Under the pieces are notes generated by a model that did no database searches, was not told the DNA's origin, and saw only the letters and a program-made list of their open reading frames with translations. From NCBI GenBank assembly GCA_028023455.1, contig JAQFVV010000180.1, positions 1,922,001 to 1,986,000 on the forward strand: 64,000 nt of DNA, in the 5' to 3' direction. Of the stretch, positions 24,950 to 35,878 are shown one piece after another (within the stretch, counting starts at the first letter, position 1; each line of letters starts with the position of its first letter). A program made the translations under genes and the position numbers. Source of the stretch: Epiperipatus broadwayi (Eukaryota; Onychophora; Udeonychophora; Euonychophora; Peripatidae).

Positions 24950-25633
24950 TGTCGCATATACGTACGTAAGTTATATATATACGTGAAGATAAAAATACTT
25001 CGTTAATTTAAAATATATTTTAATAGCTGTGTTATTTGTAAAGCAGCAAGAAAACAAATCCTTTTAGATAGGAAGGTTATTTATCTAAGGAACTTTGCAG
25101 ATAAACAAGATGAGTAATTAAAAAGTAATCGGGCTGCAAGTCTAAATCTGCTTCTGTAAGTGAACTGGGATGGATTGATCCGACCAGGACGGACAAGATT
25201 TGACCAATCAAATCCAGAAAATCAGAACTGGCGAAATTAGTGAAAGTGTAAAGCATCGGGCACTTACAACTGGCAGTTCTACCGATGCAGATGAACTGTG
25301 AAAGGCGCTGAACGTCGCTTATTTAGCACGGTAGCTCCAGAGCGGACTGCTGGCCTTCGAACGTCCAAGAGTCAGCATAGGGACTATTAAGTAGGTCGCA
25401 TATATCTTCATTATTATTTTGGTATACTTTCGGGTTTGTTGGTATAAATATATAATTATTGTTTTAATGTATTTGTGTAAATATGTATATATTAGTGTAT
25501 TGTAATTAAATCTGCTTTTCTTATTCTACTGGCATTCGTCTCTGTGATTATAATTATTGTATGCATATATAGGCAGGGCAAGGTTGGCTTACTGCATAGA
25601 TTGTTCGCCAGCGAGTATTATAACTGGCGGACA
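24950..25633. mobile_element. Solo LTR, 684 bp
   Basis: A block of distinctly higher GC begins TGTCGCATATACGTACG and ends TATAACTGGCGGACA, giving the TG...CA ends and short inverted termini (TGTCGC / GGCGGACA) expected of an LTR. Flanks are taatt (24945-24949) and taata (25634-25638), a 5-bp duplication with one mismatch. There is no protein-coding interior and no second copy in the window, so it is most likely a solo LTR of a Ty3/gypsy- or BEL-type retrotransposon. It is less certain than the paired LTRs because only one copy is available. Confidence 0.65.
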
Positions 25634-25638
25634 TAATA

Positions 25639-26924
25639 AAAACACTTCCTGTTTTATGCCAATTTTGATAAAAGATGTTCACCTTTATATGCAGCTCAGA
25701 TATTGGGTCATTTTACCTATAGCAACATAAAGCAAGTATAATCTCTTCTGCACTTTACATTTCTATAGTTAAAAGTTATCTTCTAAGATGGAATTGAAGA
25801 AAAACTAAATGGGATTTATATACTGGACATCTAGGGAATGTTAATAGAATCTCTCCAATTTTCTTTTGATCTGATAAGTTTATTAAATTTAAACCAACAC
25901 TTGTCAAAATATTTTTTCATCTAGAATATCAAAAACATATTCCAGATTGCAATAAAACCAGAAGTGCTTTATCCGGCCAATATTTGTCTATCAAAGTTTT
26001 GAAAATTGTTGAAACTTGTTAAATTACTGGTTGATAGAAAAGTGAAGAGAGATTTAAAAAACAAAGCTTTAAATAACAAGTGAAAAAATCTATTATCATT
26101 TATGTAATCTTGCTAATTATAAAAACATCTTAAAAGAATTTTTATTGTCCTTGCTATTAAATTTGCTCGTCTTATATATCAGAATTCTTACTAGAACAGG
26201 AAAAAGTATCATTCTAACAGAACTGCCAACTTATTTTTTATAATTCTAATAAAAGAGATATTGGTGAATTGAACTTGCTCTTGACTGTCTTAAATGAGGA
26301 AAAGCTCCAAGGGCAGAAAACATACTTTCAGTGTTTTAAAAAAAAAATAGCCTTTAAAGCCAAAACTTAGTTACTAAACTATTCAACATTATTCATATAG
26401 ACAATATTTCAACAATTTGATTTAAATTAAAATTATAGCAACCTTAAAACCAAATAAACCCAACAATAATCCAGAAAATTTGTCTAGTGTTAATATTATA
26501 TACTCTAAATTATTTGAAAGAATTATATATAGAAGTTGATCATTATCTGGGTAATTATTTAATGTAAAAGTAAGTTGATGTGCTGGTGATTTGTAAATAT
26601 ATTTCATCAACTATTTCATGAATTTTTTTCCTGTCAAATTATTTATTCTAGCATTTGTTGTGTATAATTGGAATGTCTAAATGATAAATAAAATTATCTT
26701 TTCAACATATATGTGTTCAAGTGTATCAGTGTTATGAGATAGAGTGGAGAGTCGTGTGAAAGTCTATGCTCATATACCCTATATATTTTTTATTAGGGTG
26801 GAAAGGATTTTTATTTTTAAAATAATTATTTAAATAATGAATTTCAAGTTGTTTTTGAATTCATATTTATGATTACTATTAAGAATTAATTATATATTTT
26901 AACATAGAGTCACATCACTTATAG
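25639..26924. other. Non-coding stretch, possible SINE scrap
   Basis: Nothing coding. About 26705-26790 (ttcaagtgtatcagtgttat, agagtggagag, gaaagtct) resembles 32850-32935 and more weakly 40670-40730. In the second copy gagtttaaatcc looks like a pol III B box. A degenerate SINE family is possible. Confidence 0.4.
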
Positions 26925-26928
26925 CTAC

Positions 26929-28978
26929 TGTAACGATATTTAAATATGTCGTTACATTAATTTAAAATAAAAACTTAAAAAGTTCGCAAATAAAAGTAAA
27001 AAACTAAACGCTAAAATTAAAATGTTTGTTAAACGTATATACATTCGCACAGATGCCAAACTTTAAAAATATTTTTTTTTAAAAAAACAAATAAGTATTT
27101 GAACGTACTTTTTTATAAAAAAAAAGTACAAGATTTAAAAATAAAAACAGGTATTAATTAATGTAATCTGTAAATGGAAATGATTGTTTATGAATTATCG
27201 AAAACCAAGCTAGCCTTGGGCTCTTGTATGATTAAAATGATCTGATGAAAGATAGATAAGAAAATAAAGAGAAATTAGCTTGACCAATGGAAGCACTAAG
27301 CCTTGGCTCGGACCCTAACGAAAGTGATGGATTAGTGACGTTTTGTTGATTGAATCCGTGTGGATAATATAAAAAGGGAAATACAGTTTTTTCTGACAGT
27401 TCCAGCGTTGTGTGTTTGAGAGGTGGTAGGACGCACATACCACACTCTCTATTTAAAAAGGAAAAATGAAAAGACTGTGATACCTTGAACCAGCTAGTGC
27501 CATCTCCAGAACATTATCTTCCAATGGAGGCGTCGCGGGAATTAAAAGCAGAAACCTGGACTCTTCTACCGTGAGCTATGAACTTTACAAATTAACAACA
27601 ACCAAAAAAGTAATTAAGAACTTTCGTCATTGATTTTTTTTAAAGATTCAGCTAATTTAAATTTTAAAATGAACTCTTATTTGATTTTCAAATTAATAAT
27701 TGATTGTTTAAATTTATATAGTTAAGTTTTGCTAAAATCATTTCCATTTTATTATTTTTATTTGTAGTAATATTTAATGTAGAAATTATTAAATGCATTA
27801 CATTTAGGTTGGGTATAGACGTTGCATAGATTCGTTAGCGGTTGATAATGTTGTGGTTTTCACATTCGATTAGAATATATGTCAACGATATCACTGCAAG
27901 CATCTTACGATGAATGCTAATGGGATTTGTATATTCCCTATGCAAGTGACGCTTATCGATGACTTTGTATTTTGATCGGTTGTGTTTAATTTGGAATGTT
28001 TTTGACCGTGGAATCTGTGCAGCTGATCTATACTCAACATTTTAAAACAAATTTTATAAAATTCATTTGTGCGAACGTATCTAAATGTTAAATTTAAGTC
28101 GGGCGTGAATGGCTATATAGTTTTGTAAAGTTATATTAAGGGAGGGTAATCTTAGGTTATTCATTTCGTAGTTGAATTGGTTCAATGGATTGGATATATT
28201 TGTGTAATAGTAGATGTAGTATGAGATCCGCTTCGGTCAGGATTGCATATATACGCCACACACCTTCTGTTTGCCTATGGATGGGTTTGTAAGTCGGCAG
28301 AAGACCGCAGTCCATTCCTATGGAGTTTTTTGTTTATTGTTCTACTCGCCAACAGATGTCACATTCCTGTTGGTGGAGAGTCAATGTCTTCTCTATTTCT
28401 ACTTATTGTTCAGATGTACATTCCTGACAGTATAGTATTTTGTGTTGTCGTATCATGCTACATTGAATACATGAATGTATCAGATGGATTGGCGCCAGTT
28501 TGGTTGCAAAATTTGTTGCCTAAGGTTAAATCAGGGAAGAATATTTTCTTTCAAATGCAGATCTATATAGCCTATTCATACTTGACTATCTAAATAAAAT
28601 ATTAAACTCATTGAAACTTAGTTAAATGTAAAATTAAAAGTTAATATAAAAATCTAAAATGTTAAACTTATTCCTCAAAATTTAAATGTTATTTTATATG
28701 TGCGTAAATAAATATTTTTATGTGTTAATTTCTGGCAGTGGCTTTTATTTACTGATATTTAAGATATAAATTAAGATATAGATTTTTATCTCTGCGTCTC
28801 CGCTGAGCTAGTGACTTGGGCTAACGATCGGAATATTTAAATAAAGTGGAATCTTAACAGCGCGTATCTGCCTACTTTATAAATTTTTCTAGGCTCAAAT
28901 GCCTAGATGGCGCCCTGGTAGTGGCAGATATTGTTTTTGCGGTTAGATTCGATCTTCACTTTCATTTCGATCGTTATA
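26929..28978 (+). mobile_element. Solo LTR, about 2.05 kb, copy 1
   Basis: Begins TGTAACGATA and ends TCGATCGTTATA, flanked by CTAC on both sides (26925-26928, 28979-28982). It shares structure with 45429-47570: the same ends, a TATAAAAAGG box (27368-27377 here), the block tgttcagatg.acattcctg (near 28410), and a conserved 3' part (gagctagtgacttgggct, gcgtatctgcctact, cctagatggcgcc near 28810-28920). Copies are substantially diverged. No gag or pol genes adjoin either copy, so both are solo LTRs. An LTR of this length is unusually long. The 116-codon frame at 28243-28593 lies inside it and shows no known domain. Confidence 0.88.
27368..27377 (+). promoter_or_regulatory. TATA box of the 2-kb LTR, copy 1
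   Basis: TATAAAAAGG, conserved at 45880-45889 in the second copy although much of the surrounding LTR has diverged. This supports a promoter role and a plus-strand orientation of the LTR. Confidence 0.6.
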
Positions 28979-28982
28979 CTAC

Positions 28983-29899
28983 ATTTGAGAAAAAAACCTA
29001 AACTGAGGTTTTAGTTTGAAGAGCCTTTTTGTTATTTTTTGACAAATTAGTAACATTAAATTATTTTAATTTCATTTAGTTAATTTATTATGGTTCTGAA
29101 AACATATACATATATAAAATTTTCTGACATATATAGCCAAGTGAGATTTCTAGACCATAGAGTGCTGTGATTAAATAATATTCAATTCTCACTGGTGTAT
29201 TTTATCATTATTTGCCATCACCACAACATAATATATAAATGTATATTAAGGCCTTTCCATGAAAGAAGTTTGAAATTACTAGGCAACAGAGAACTATGAC
29301 CAATAGCAATATTTAATCCTCATTGGATATTATCTATTTGTGCATATTAATTTTTCTGCTTGATAGTAGGTTGAGGTTACTATGCTAAAAAAGAGTACTA
29401 TGACAACTATAACATTTAATCATTATGGTGTAATTTATTATTGTTTTCACTCTCCATAACAATGTTTGTGTGTGTATTAAATTCTCTGTTGATAGCTTGG
29501 TGATGTTTCTAGGCAATAGTATTAATAACTAATCAATGTTCTCTTAATATAATCTATTTTAGTATCTAAATATAAGAGCTAAATTATATTTTTTACAGAA
29601 TTATTATTTACATGGAGGAAGGTCTCAAAAAAAAAGTTTATTGAATTGTTAATTTTTGTGTGAAAAATATCTCCCCCCCCCCCAAAAAAAAAAAAAAATT
29701 TTTTTTTATTATGCATACTAATAATACTGAGATTATTATGAATATAAAATAAATTTAAAAAATAAATAAATAAAATCCTTTAAAAAAAATTAATGTTTTG
29801 CTTTACAATATGCAAGTGTTGTGAAACAAGCTTTTAACATGCATGGGGGGGGGGTGGCATATTATATGAATCCATGACTTCTATTAAAGAAAAGTTAAA
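28983..29899. other. Non-coding stretch with homopolymer junctions
   Basis: No gene. Contains a C11A15T9 homopolymer run at 29673-29707 and a G9 run near 29846-29854. Confidence 0.6.
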
Positions 29900-30975
29900 A
29901 GAATCCTGAAGGAATTCACTTAGGAGAAAAGTTTCTTTGTTGCATTTTAACTGAAACACATAGGCTTATTATATGCCTGTGTCTATATATATATTTTATG
30001 AAAATCTAAGCTTTATCATAGGATACTTATAAAAAGGATATGAAATAATTCATACAGGGAAAAAAATCCATTTTATTTCACTTAATGTGAAAACAAAATT
30101 TATGATAAATGTTTTATTTTTATTTTTTTTGATTTTATATGAATACAAGACTTTTCATAAAAGTACATAAAGTTTAAAAATACATGAATCATATTAGAGA
30201 AAGCTTTATTGTTACACTATGTGAATATGTGATAATTGTGAAATAAGATGAAAACATTTTTAATGCAGCTTGTGTGATTACAAGATTTTTATTTTTCTAA
30301 TTAGTCTTGTATTCACAGAAGCTGCATTGAAGAGGTTTAAAACAACATTAGGTTGAAGATATATGATAATATTCATATACAAGATAAATATTTTTGTTGC
30401 ACTGTGTGTAAATATAAGATATTTTTATGAAATAAGTTTAAAAATATATCAAAAGTCATGCAGGGGATGAAAAATCTTTTCATTGCATATTATGTGAATA
30501 CAAGACTTATAAAATTAATTTAAAAGAATATGAAACCATTTTGTTTGCAGTTTGAATTTGAAATTACATGAAAAACTTTATATAAATACTAGATTTCTTT
30601 TAAAAATAATTTAAAATATGAATATATATACAGAAAAAACTTTTTGTTGCAGTTTGTATGAATACACTATTTTTTAAGTAAGTAATTTAAAATTGTATGA
30701 AAGGAGAAAAGTTTTTTTATTGCAATTTATATAAATTTATGTTTTCAGTTAATGGCGGTTTGTACGATATGAAAACAACTTTATAAGTAAGGACATTTTC
30801 AATATAGGTAGTGTGATCACATGATTTTAGTACAGCTTCAACTATTATTAGCATGAAAAAAAATAACACACCATAAGAATCTTCCTATATTTGTAATAAT
30901 AATAATAAATTTAATTATTATTTGTGTGATTACAAAGTCACAGATTGGCTTTTGAATTGATATTAATTGTGGTCC
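29900..30975 (+). pseudogene. Decayed C2H2 zinc-finger array, relative of the gene at 2848-4116
   Basis: Short stretches in all three plus frames translate to broken fingers of the same subtype: aaaaggatatgaaataattc continuing into HTGK (near 30037), YEYKTF-HKS (near 30139), DKYFCCTVCKYK (near 30384), FHCILCEYKTYK (near 30478) and LCDYKVTD (near 30924). Finger order and spacing parallel the intact gene, including the degenerate zone and the distinctive last finger (tgtgtgattacaaa, then cacagat). Frameshifts, stops and lost cysteines are everywhere, so no protein can be made. This is a duplicated copy that died long ago. Its direction matches the intact gene about 27 kb upstream. Confidence 0.85.
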
Positions 30976-33900
30976 ATCAATACAATATTAGTTTCTTGTA
31001 AAATAACAAGGATATGTAGAAAGTGATTGGTGTTGGGTTAACAAGTCTTTTCATTTGACAGTTGTTATCTGACTTACTAAAATACCATTTTTTAAAAAAA
31101 TATATTCAATTTTTTCAAAAAAAAAAAAAACTTCTATCATGTTTTTCTATTATTTTTTCCCAGTTATCTCTTCCACCCCTCTAATTTATCTAAACTGCTT
31201 TTTGTATAAAAATATCTATTAAAAAGTGTTTAGTTAAGAACTTTCATTGATTCAGCAGCATTTTTTTTTTCACCTTAGCTATGCAACTTACTATAAGCTT
31301 TAATAATAACTGCAGAATGTTTGTGCTTAAAAAAACCCTATCCAATGCTCTCCAATCTAATATCTCCAGACTAGTTTCATAAGGTTCTTTATTGGTTTTA
31401 TAATTTTCATTGATGTCAGAATTATGTGAGAAATTAAAGTTTCTAAAGTCTTCTCATTTAATTTTTTATTTTTTTCAATTCATATCAGAAATCAAATCTA
31501 AAATAATATTACGTATATTAACTCATTTCTTCACACTCTATTTTTCTGTATAGCTTCAACAATTTAACTAGACTCATAGGCATATAATTACTTGGAATGC
31601 AAATATGAGGATTCTGATAATTATATAATTTACAGACTTTGTTAAATATTTATGTGGAAGTGGACTTGGTTGCAGGATAGATTACTTTTCAACCTCAATC
31701 AGTTAATACTGGTGAAGATTTATTATTAACAAAATATGTAACTAAAATATTACTGAGCTTTGTCTTATAATATTATGAATGAGAGTATTTAAGCACTTTC
31801 TATTAGCTCATTTTTAAACTAAGATATAAATTGTTATATGATAATCAAATTCTGAATTGTGAACAATGACAATATAAGACTGCATTAAGCTCTCAACATT
31901 ATTAACTACAAATCAGAATAGATTCTAATTCATATTATATATGTAATATATTTTTCTATCTTTTTACTAAGGTTCTGTAATTAATGGTTCTTGCGTAAAA
32001 AAAATACTGGGTGTAAATAAACTGTTGTTTTACCTGGTTATACCTAAATTTATTTTGTCATTTCTTTATTCCTTAACATTTTTCGTCATTCAGAGTACTT
32101 CAGTTTAGTAGTTGTTTTTTAGCTCTTTTTGTATATATATCTACATCTTTACTATTTGTACATTTGATTTTAATTTTTAGCATTTTATTAATTATTGCAA
32201 TTTCCATAGAATACTTCTTTTTCTTAACCTATTATATTTTGAATAGTTTCTTTTATATTTTTATTTATTAAGATATAGACTTCAGTTTCACTTTGTATTA
32301 TTTATTTTATGAGTTATAATAGCTAAAATTTATTTCATAATATTTTTCTGTCATTTTTCAGTGAACTATTTATTCTATGCTATTTTTGAAATTAGTGTTT
32401 TACAATAACTAAATATTGGTCATTATTAATGGATTCAGAAATCACTATCCATGACTGTCACTTATTTGCTTTCCAAAAAATTATTAAATGAAAATAAGTA
32501 ATTGGAAATTAATAATAAAAAAACATTTTTTTTTTTAATTTTCGTTTTTTATTTCACAGTAAACCAGCTGGATTCTGTGGTGGTGTAGCTAGCAAATATA
32601 TTTTTCAGTAAAATAGCATGATTTTTATATATTTGTATCAGTTACTTTTCATTTCATCAATAATTTCTATCATAAGAAGAATAAAGGAAAAGTATATATA
32701 TACTACTTGTATTTTAAAAGGAAATACAATTAAATTAATTAGCCATTATCTAATTTTACTTATCCAATTATAATAAAAATATAATTAGAAGAGTTTGGGT
32801 GCTGGTTTAGCATAAAATATGTATATTGGAGAACATCTTTTCACATGTATGTGGTCATGTATACAATTTATGAGATGGAGTGGAAAGCTGTAGGAAGCTT
32901 GAAAGTCTGAGTTTAAATCCTAATTACATTAAGTTCAGTATAGACAATATACTTGTATTTAAATAAAAATGTAAGGAATATTCTTTTTTTTTTCAAAGGC
33001 TTTATTTGTGGTTTAATTTGCTATCAATACAGATTTGAAGCTTTGTATGTAATCATAGTTACATGATTTAATATAGGATTTAAAATTATTTTGATTTGAG
33101 AATAGCAAAAATTTTCAGTATGTTTTACCAATTTCTATTGTTTGCCTATTTTTCTAATATAGAATAAACAAATCTTATTTGTTTCTTAGTGGTTTGTTGT
33201 TATTTTCATAATTGCCTGATCAAAGACTGCTTATCCAATTTTTCAGAGATTTAGATGGCTCCATGGATGTTGGATACATTTATCTTTTGTATTTTTATGG
33301 CTTAATGATTCTAATTTATTAATTAATGTATTTGAGCATTTTCTAAGTTTTCTACAAATGTCTGTAAATCTTTTAAAGCTGGCTACCTTATTATCCTCTT
33401 CCACAAGCGGAAGTTATGTAAATCAAATCCCTTATATTTTCAAGTGTTGCATGAAAGAAGATATGTAATTGGATTTCACACTGACCTGCAAAGTCAGCAC
33501 ATTGAGCATACTCTGAATGTATATCTTATAAAAATTCAGGGTAGGTAACATCAAGGTGTTCAATTTGACAAAAATGTTAAAAAATATTTAGAATCTAAAT
33601 ATTTAAATACTTAAATGGTAATTGATTACTGATCAAACATAATGTCTGTATCTGCTTATGATTATTTCCCAATAGGAAACTTTCTCTTGAAGTATTTAAA
33701 TTGCTATTTCTGATTTAAATGAATGTCTGGAGTAGTGCTTCTCATAACATAATTTTGAATGGATGATTTGTCTGTTGGCATCAAATGTATTTTCTCTATG
33801 TCTTAGAAATTATTAAAAATGGAGGAATTCTAATTGGGTGTGCATGAAGATTTCTGAGTGAAGTCATTTGTGAGTTCAATGTTGGGGTAACAAAATATAT

Positions 33901-35870
33901 TATTTTTGTCATTATTGCTATGTTGAATAAAGAGACTATTGTTTATGGTGAGATATAGGCTTGAGACAGGGAAATGATTTTTTTTTTATTCTTTTCTATA
34001 TCTTTTATTCTCATTTCTATCAACTGTATTTTCCACAATGAAAGGGAATTTTCAAGAAAAGATATTTTCTTGGAAAATATATCAGCTATTTTCCTAATAG
34101 TGTGGATTAAATACCTTTTATTTTGGTTTCTTTTCTGACTTAAATTCATCACTATAGTCCCATAATGTTTCAAGTAAATTCAAGTTTATATTTTATAACT
34201 TAGTAATTATAATACTAATTAAAAATACTTATCTTCTTATTCTTTGATTTTGAAATAATCCCAAATATTTTTTTAATTTTATTCTCTTAGTATGTGAATG
34301 AATAGATATATTCATCTTTAGTCTATTTTAATTTCCATTAACTATTTTTTATATGTATATGAAGATCAAGAATATCCTTGACTTATATTTTGAAAAGTGC
34401 ATATATGTCACAATACATTTGTGTTACATAAATATACATTTTTAATTTTGACATTTTATGGATGAAGTTTGATATAGAATCATCTATTTAATTTAAAAGA
34501 ATTAATGCTATTGAAAACCTATTGCATAAAGCATAATTGAATCATAACTATATTTTAAACATTTATTTGCCACACACACACACACATATATATTTGATTT
34601 TAAATTATACCCATTTATTAATCAATTTTGAATTAATTTAAAACAAATAAACTTATTTGGTTATCATTTAATTTTACAATGCAAATTTATTGTTTAATGG
34701 TACTTGGATAAGATACAATTCACGAATGGTCTATACCACATAATTCATTATAAGCAGTTACAAAATAATTCAGAAATCAAAACATCGGATGGTTAAGAGA
34801 GTATAATTATATATTATTTTTCTGTATTGAATGTAATGTTTTTTATCTGACAAGGTATAGATTTTATACAGCAATAAATAAAGTGATTTGAAAGTTTTAA
34901 ATATTTAATAAGTAATTAGAAGCTTATTGTAATTATTTTATTAGTAACTAGTAATAGTTATAAGATAGAAATTATATATGAATTGATTTGATGATTGATA
35001 AAGGTACAAATATGACAGTTATTGAAGATGAGTAAAGATAATATTTTAAGTCATTATTGATTAAAGTGAAAAATTATATTAATATACAGCCATAAAGATC
35101 ATAATCTTATTCAGTTATAGATCTGATAATAGAAATATATTTTATGCTGTTACAAACTAGAGTGATTTGCTTTAATTATATTTAAAGTTTGTTGATGCAA
35201 ATTATAAATTAAGTTTAAATATTAAATGTTAATATTAATATTTGATTATAACAAACATTAATACTCTTTCATATGTTTTGATAATTATAGTCTAAAATTT
35301 TAACAATTTAGCTTTATTAAACTTAAGAATAATTTGATGTGATTTGTCAATTGTATTTGTTATAAGCATCAAATAGAAATATATCATTTATTTTATATAT
35401 TACTATAATTGAATATTGAAAATTTTAAGGTTATTTAATAAGATGATTTTATTTTATAATATTTTAGATTGGTGAAAATGGAAAGATATGTTAGGATAAT
35501 TGAAATTTTGTATTAATATTAGGTATTTAATCTTATTATAATTGACTTAGTTAATTAGAGTATATTGATATTAGTAGGATAGCAAGATTGAATTAGCAGT
35601 ACTTTTATTTCATTTATTTATAATTGGAAATGTATTATTGAGTTATCTATTTAGTTGGATATTATTGATATTTCAGATTTGTAGGGCATATTAAAATTAT
35701 TATCTAATCAATTCATGAATTATTTTGTTTAAATATAAATATAAATAATGTTTAACTTTTGATAGAAATTTGTATTATAAATAGTGTGTTAATTCATGAG
35801 GAATATTAAAGTTTATCTAAGTAATTCTTTGTCATTTTTTTTATTATATTATAAGCGGATTATATAATAG
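30976..35870. other. Long AT-rich non-coding stretch
   Basis: No gene seen. The frame 33943-34173 (-) is lysine-rich low complexity. A short CA/TA microsatellite sits at 34572-34594. A possible SINE scrap lies at about 32800-32935. The rest is A/T-rich DNA with T runs. Confidence 0.6.
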
Positions 35871-35878
35871 GTATAGAT

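Noticed and set aside
28243-28593. 116-codon plus-strand frame
   Set aside because: It lies inside a solo LTR, is not preserved in the second copy at 45429-47570, and has no domain.
32800-32935. SINE-like similarity to 26705-26790 and 40670-40730
   Set aside because: Matches are short and diverged. They are mentioned in the spacer entries only, not annotated as elements.
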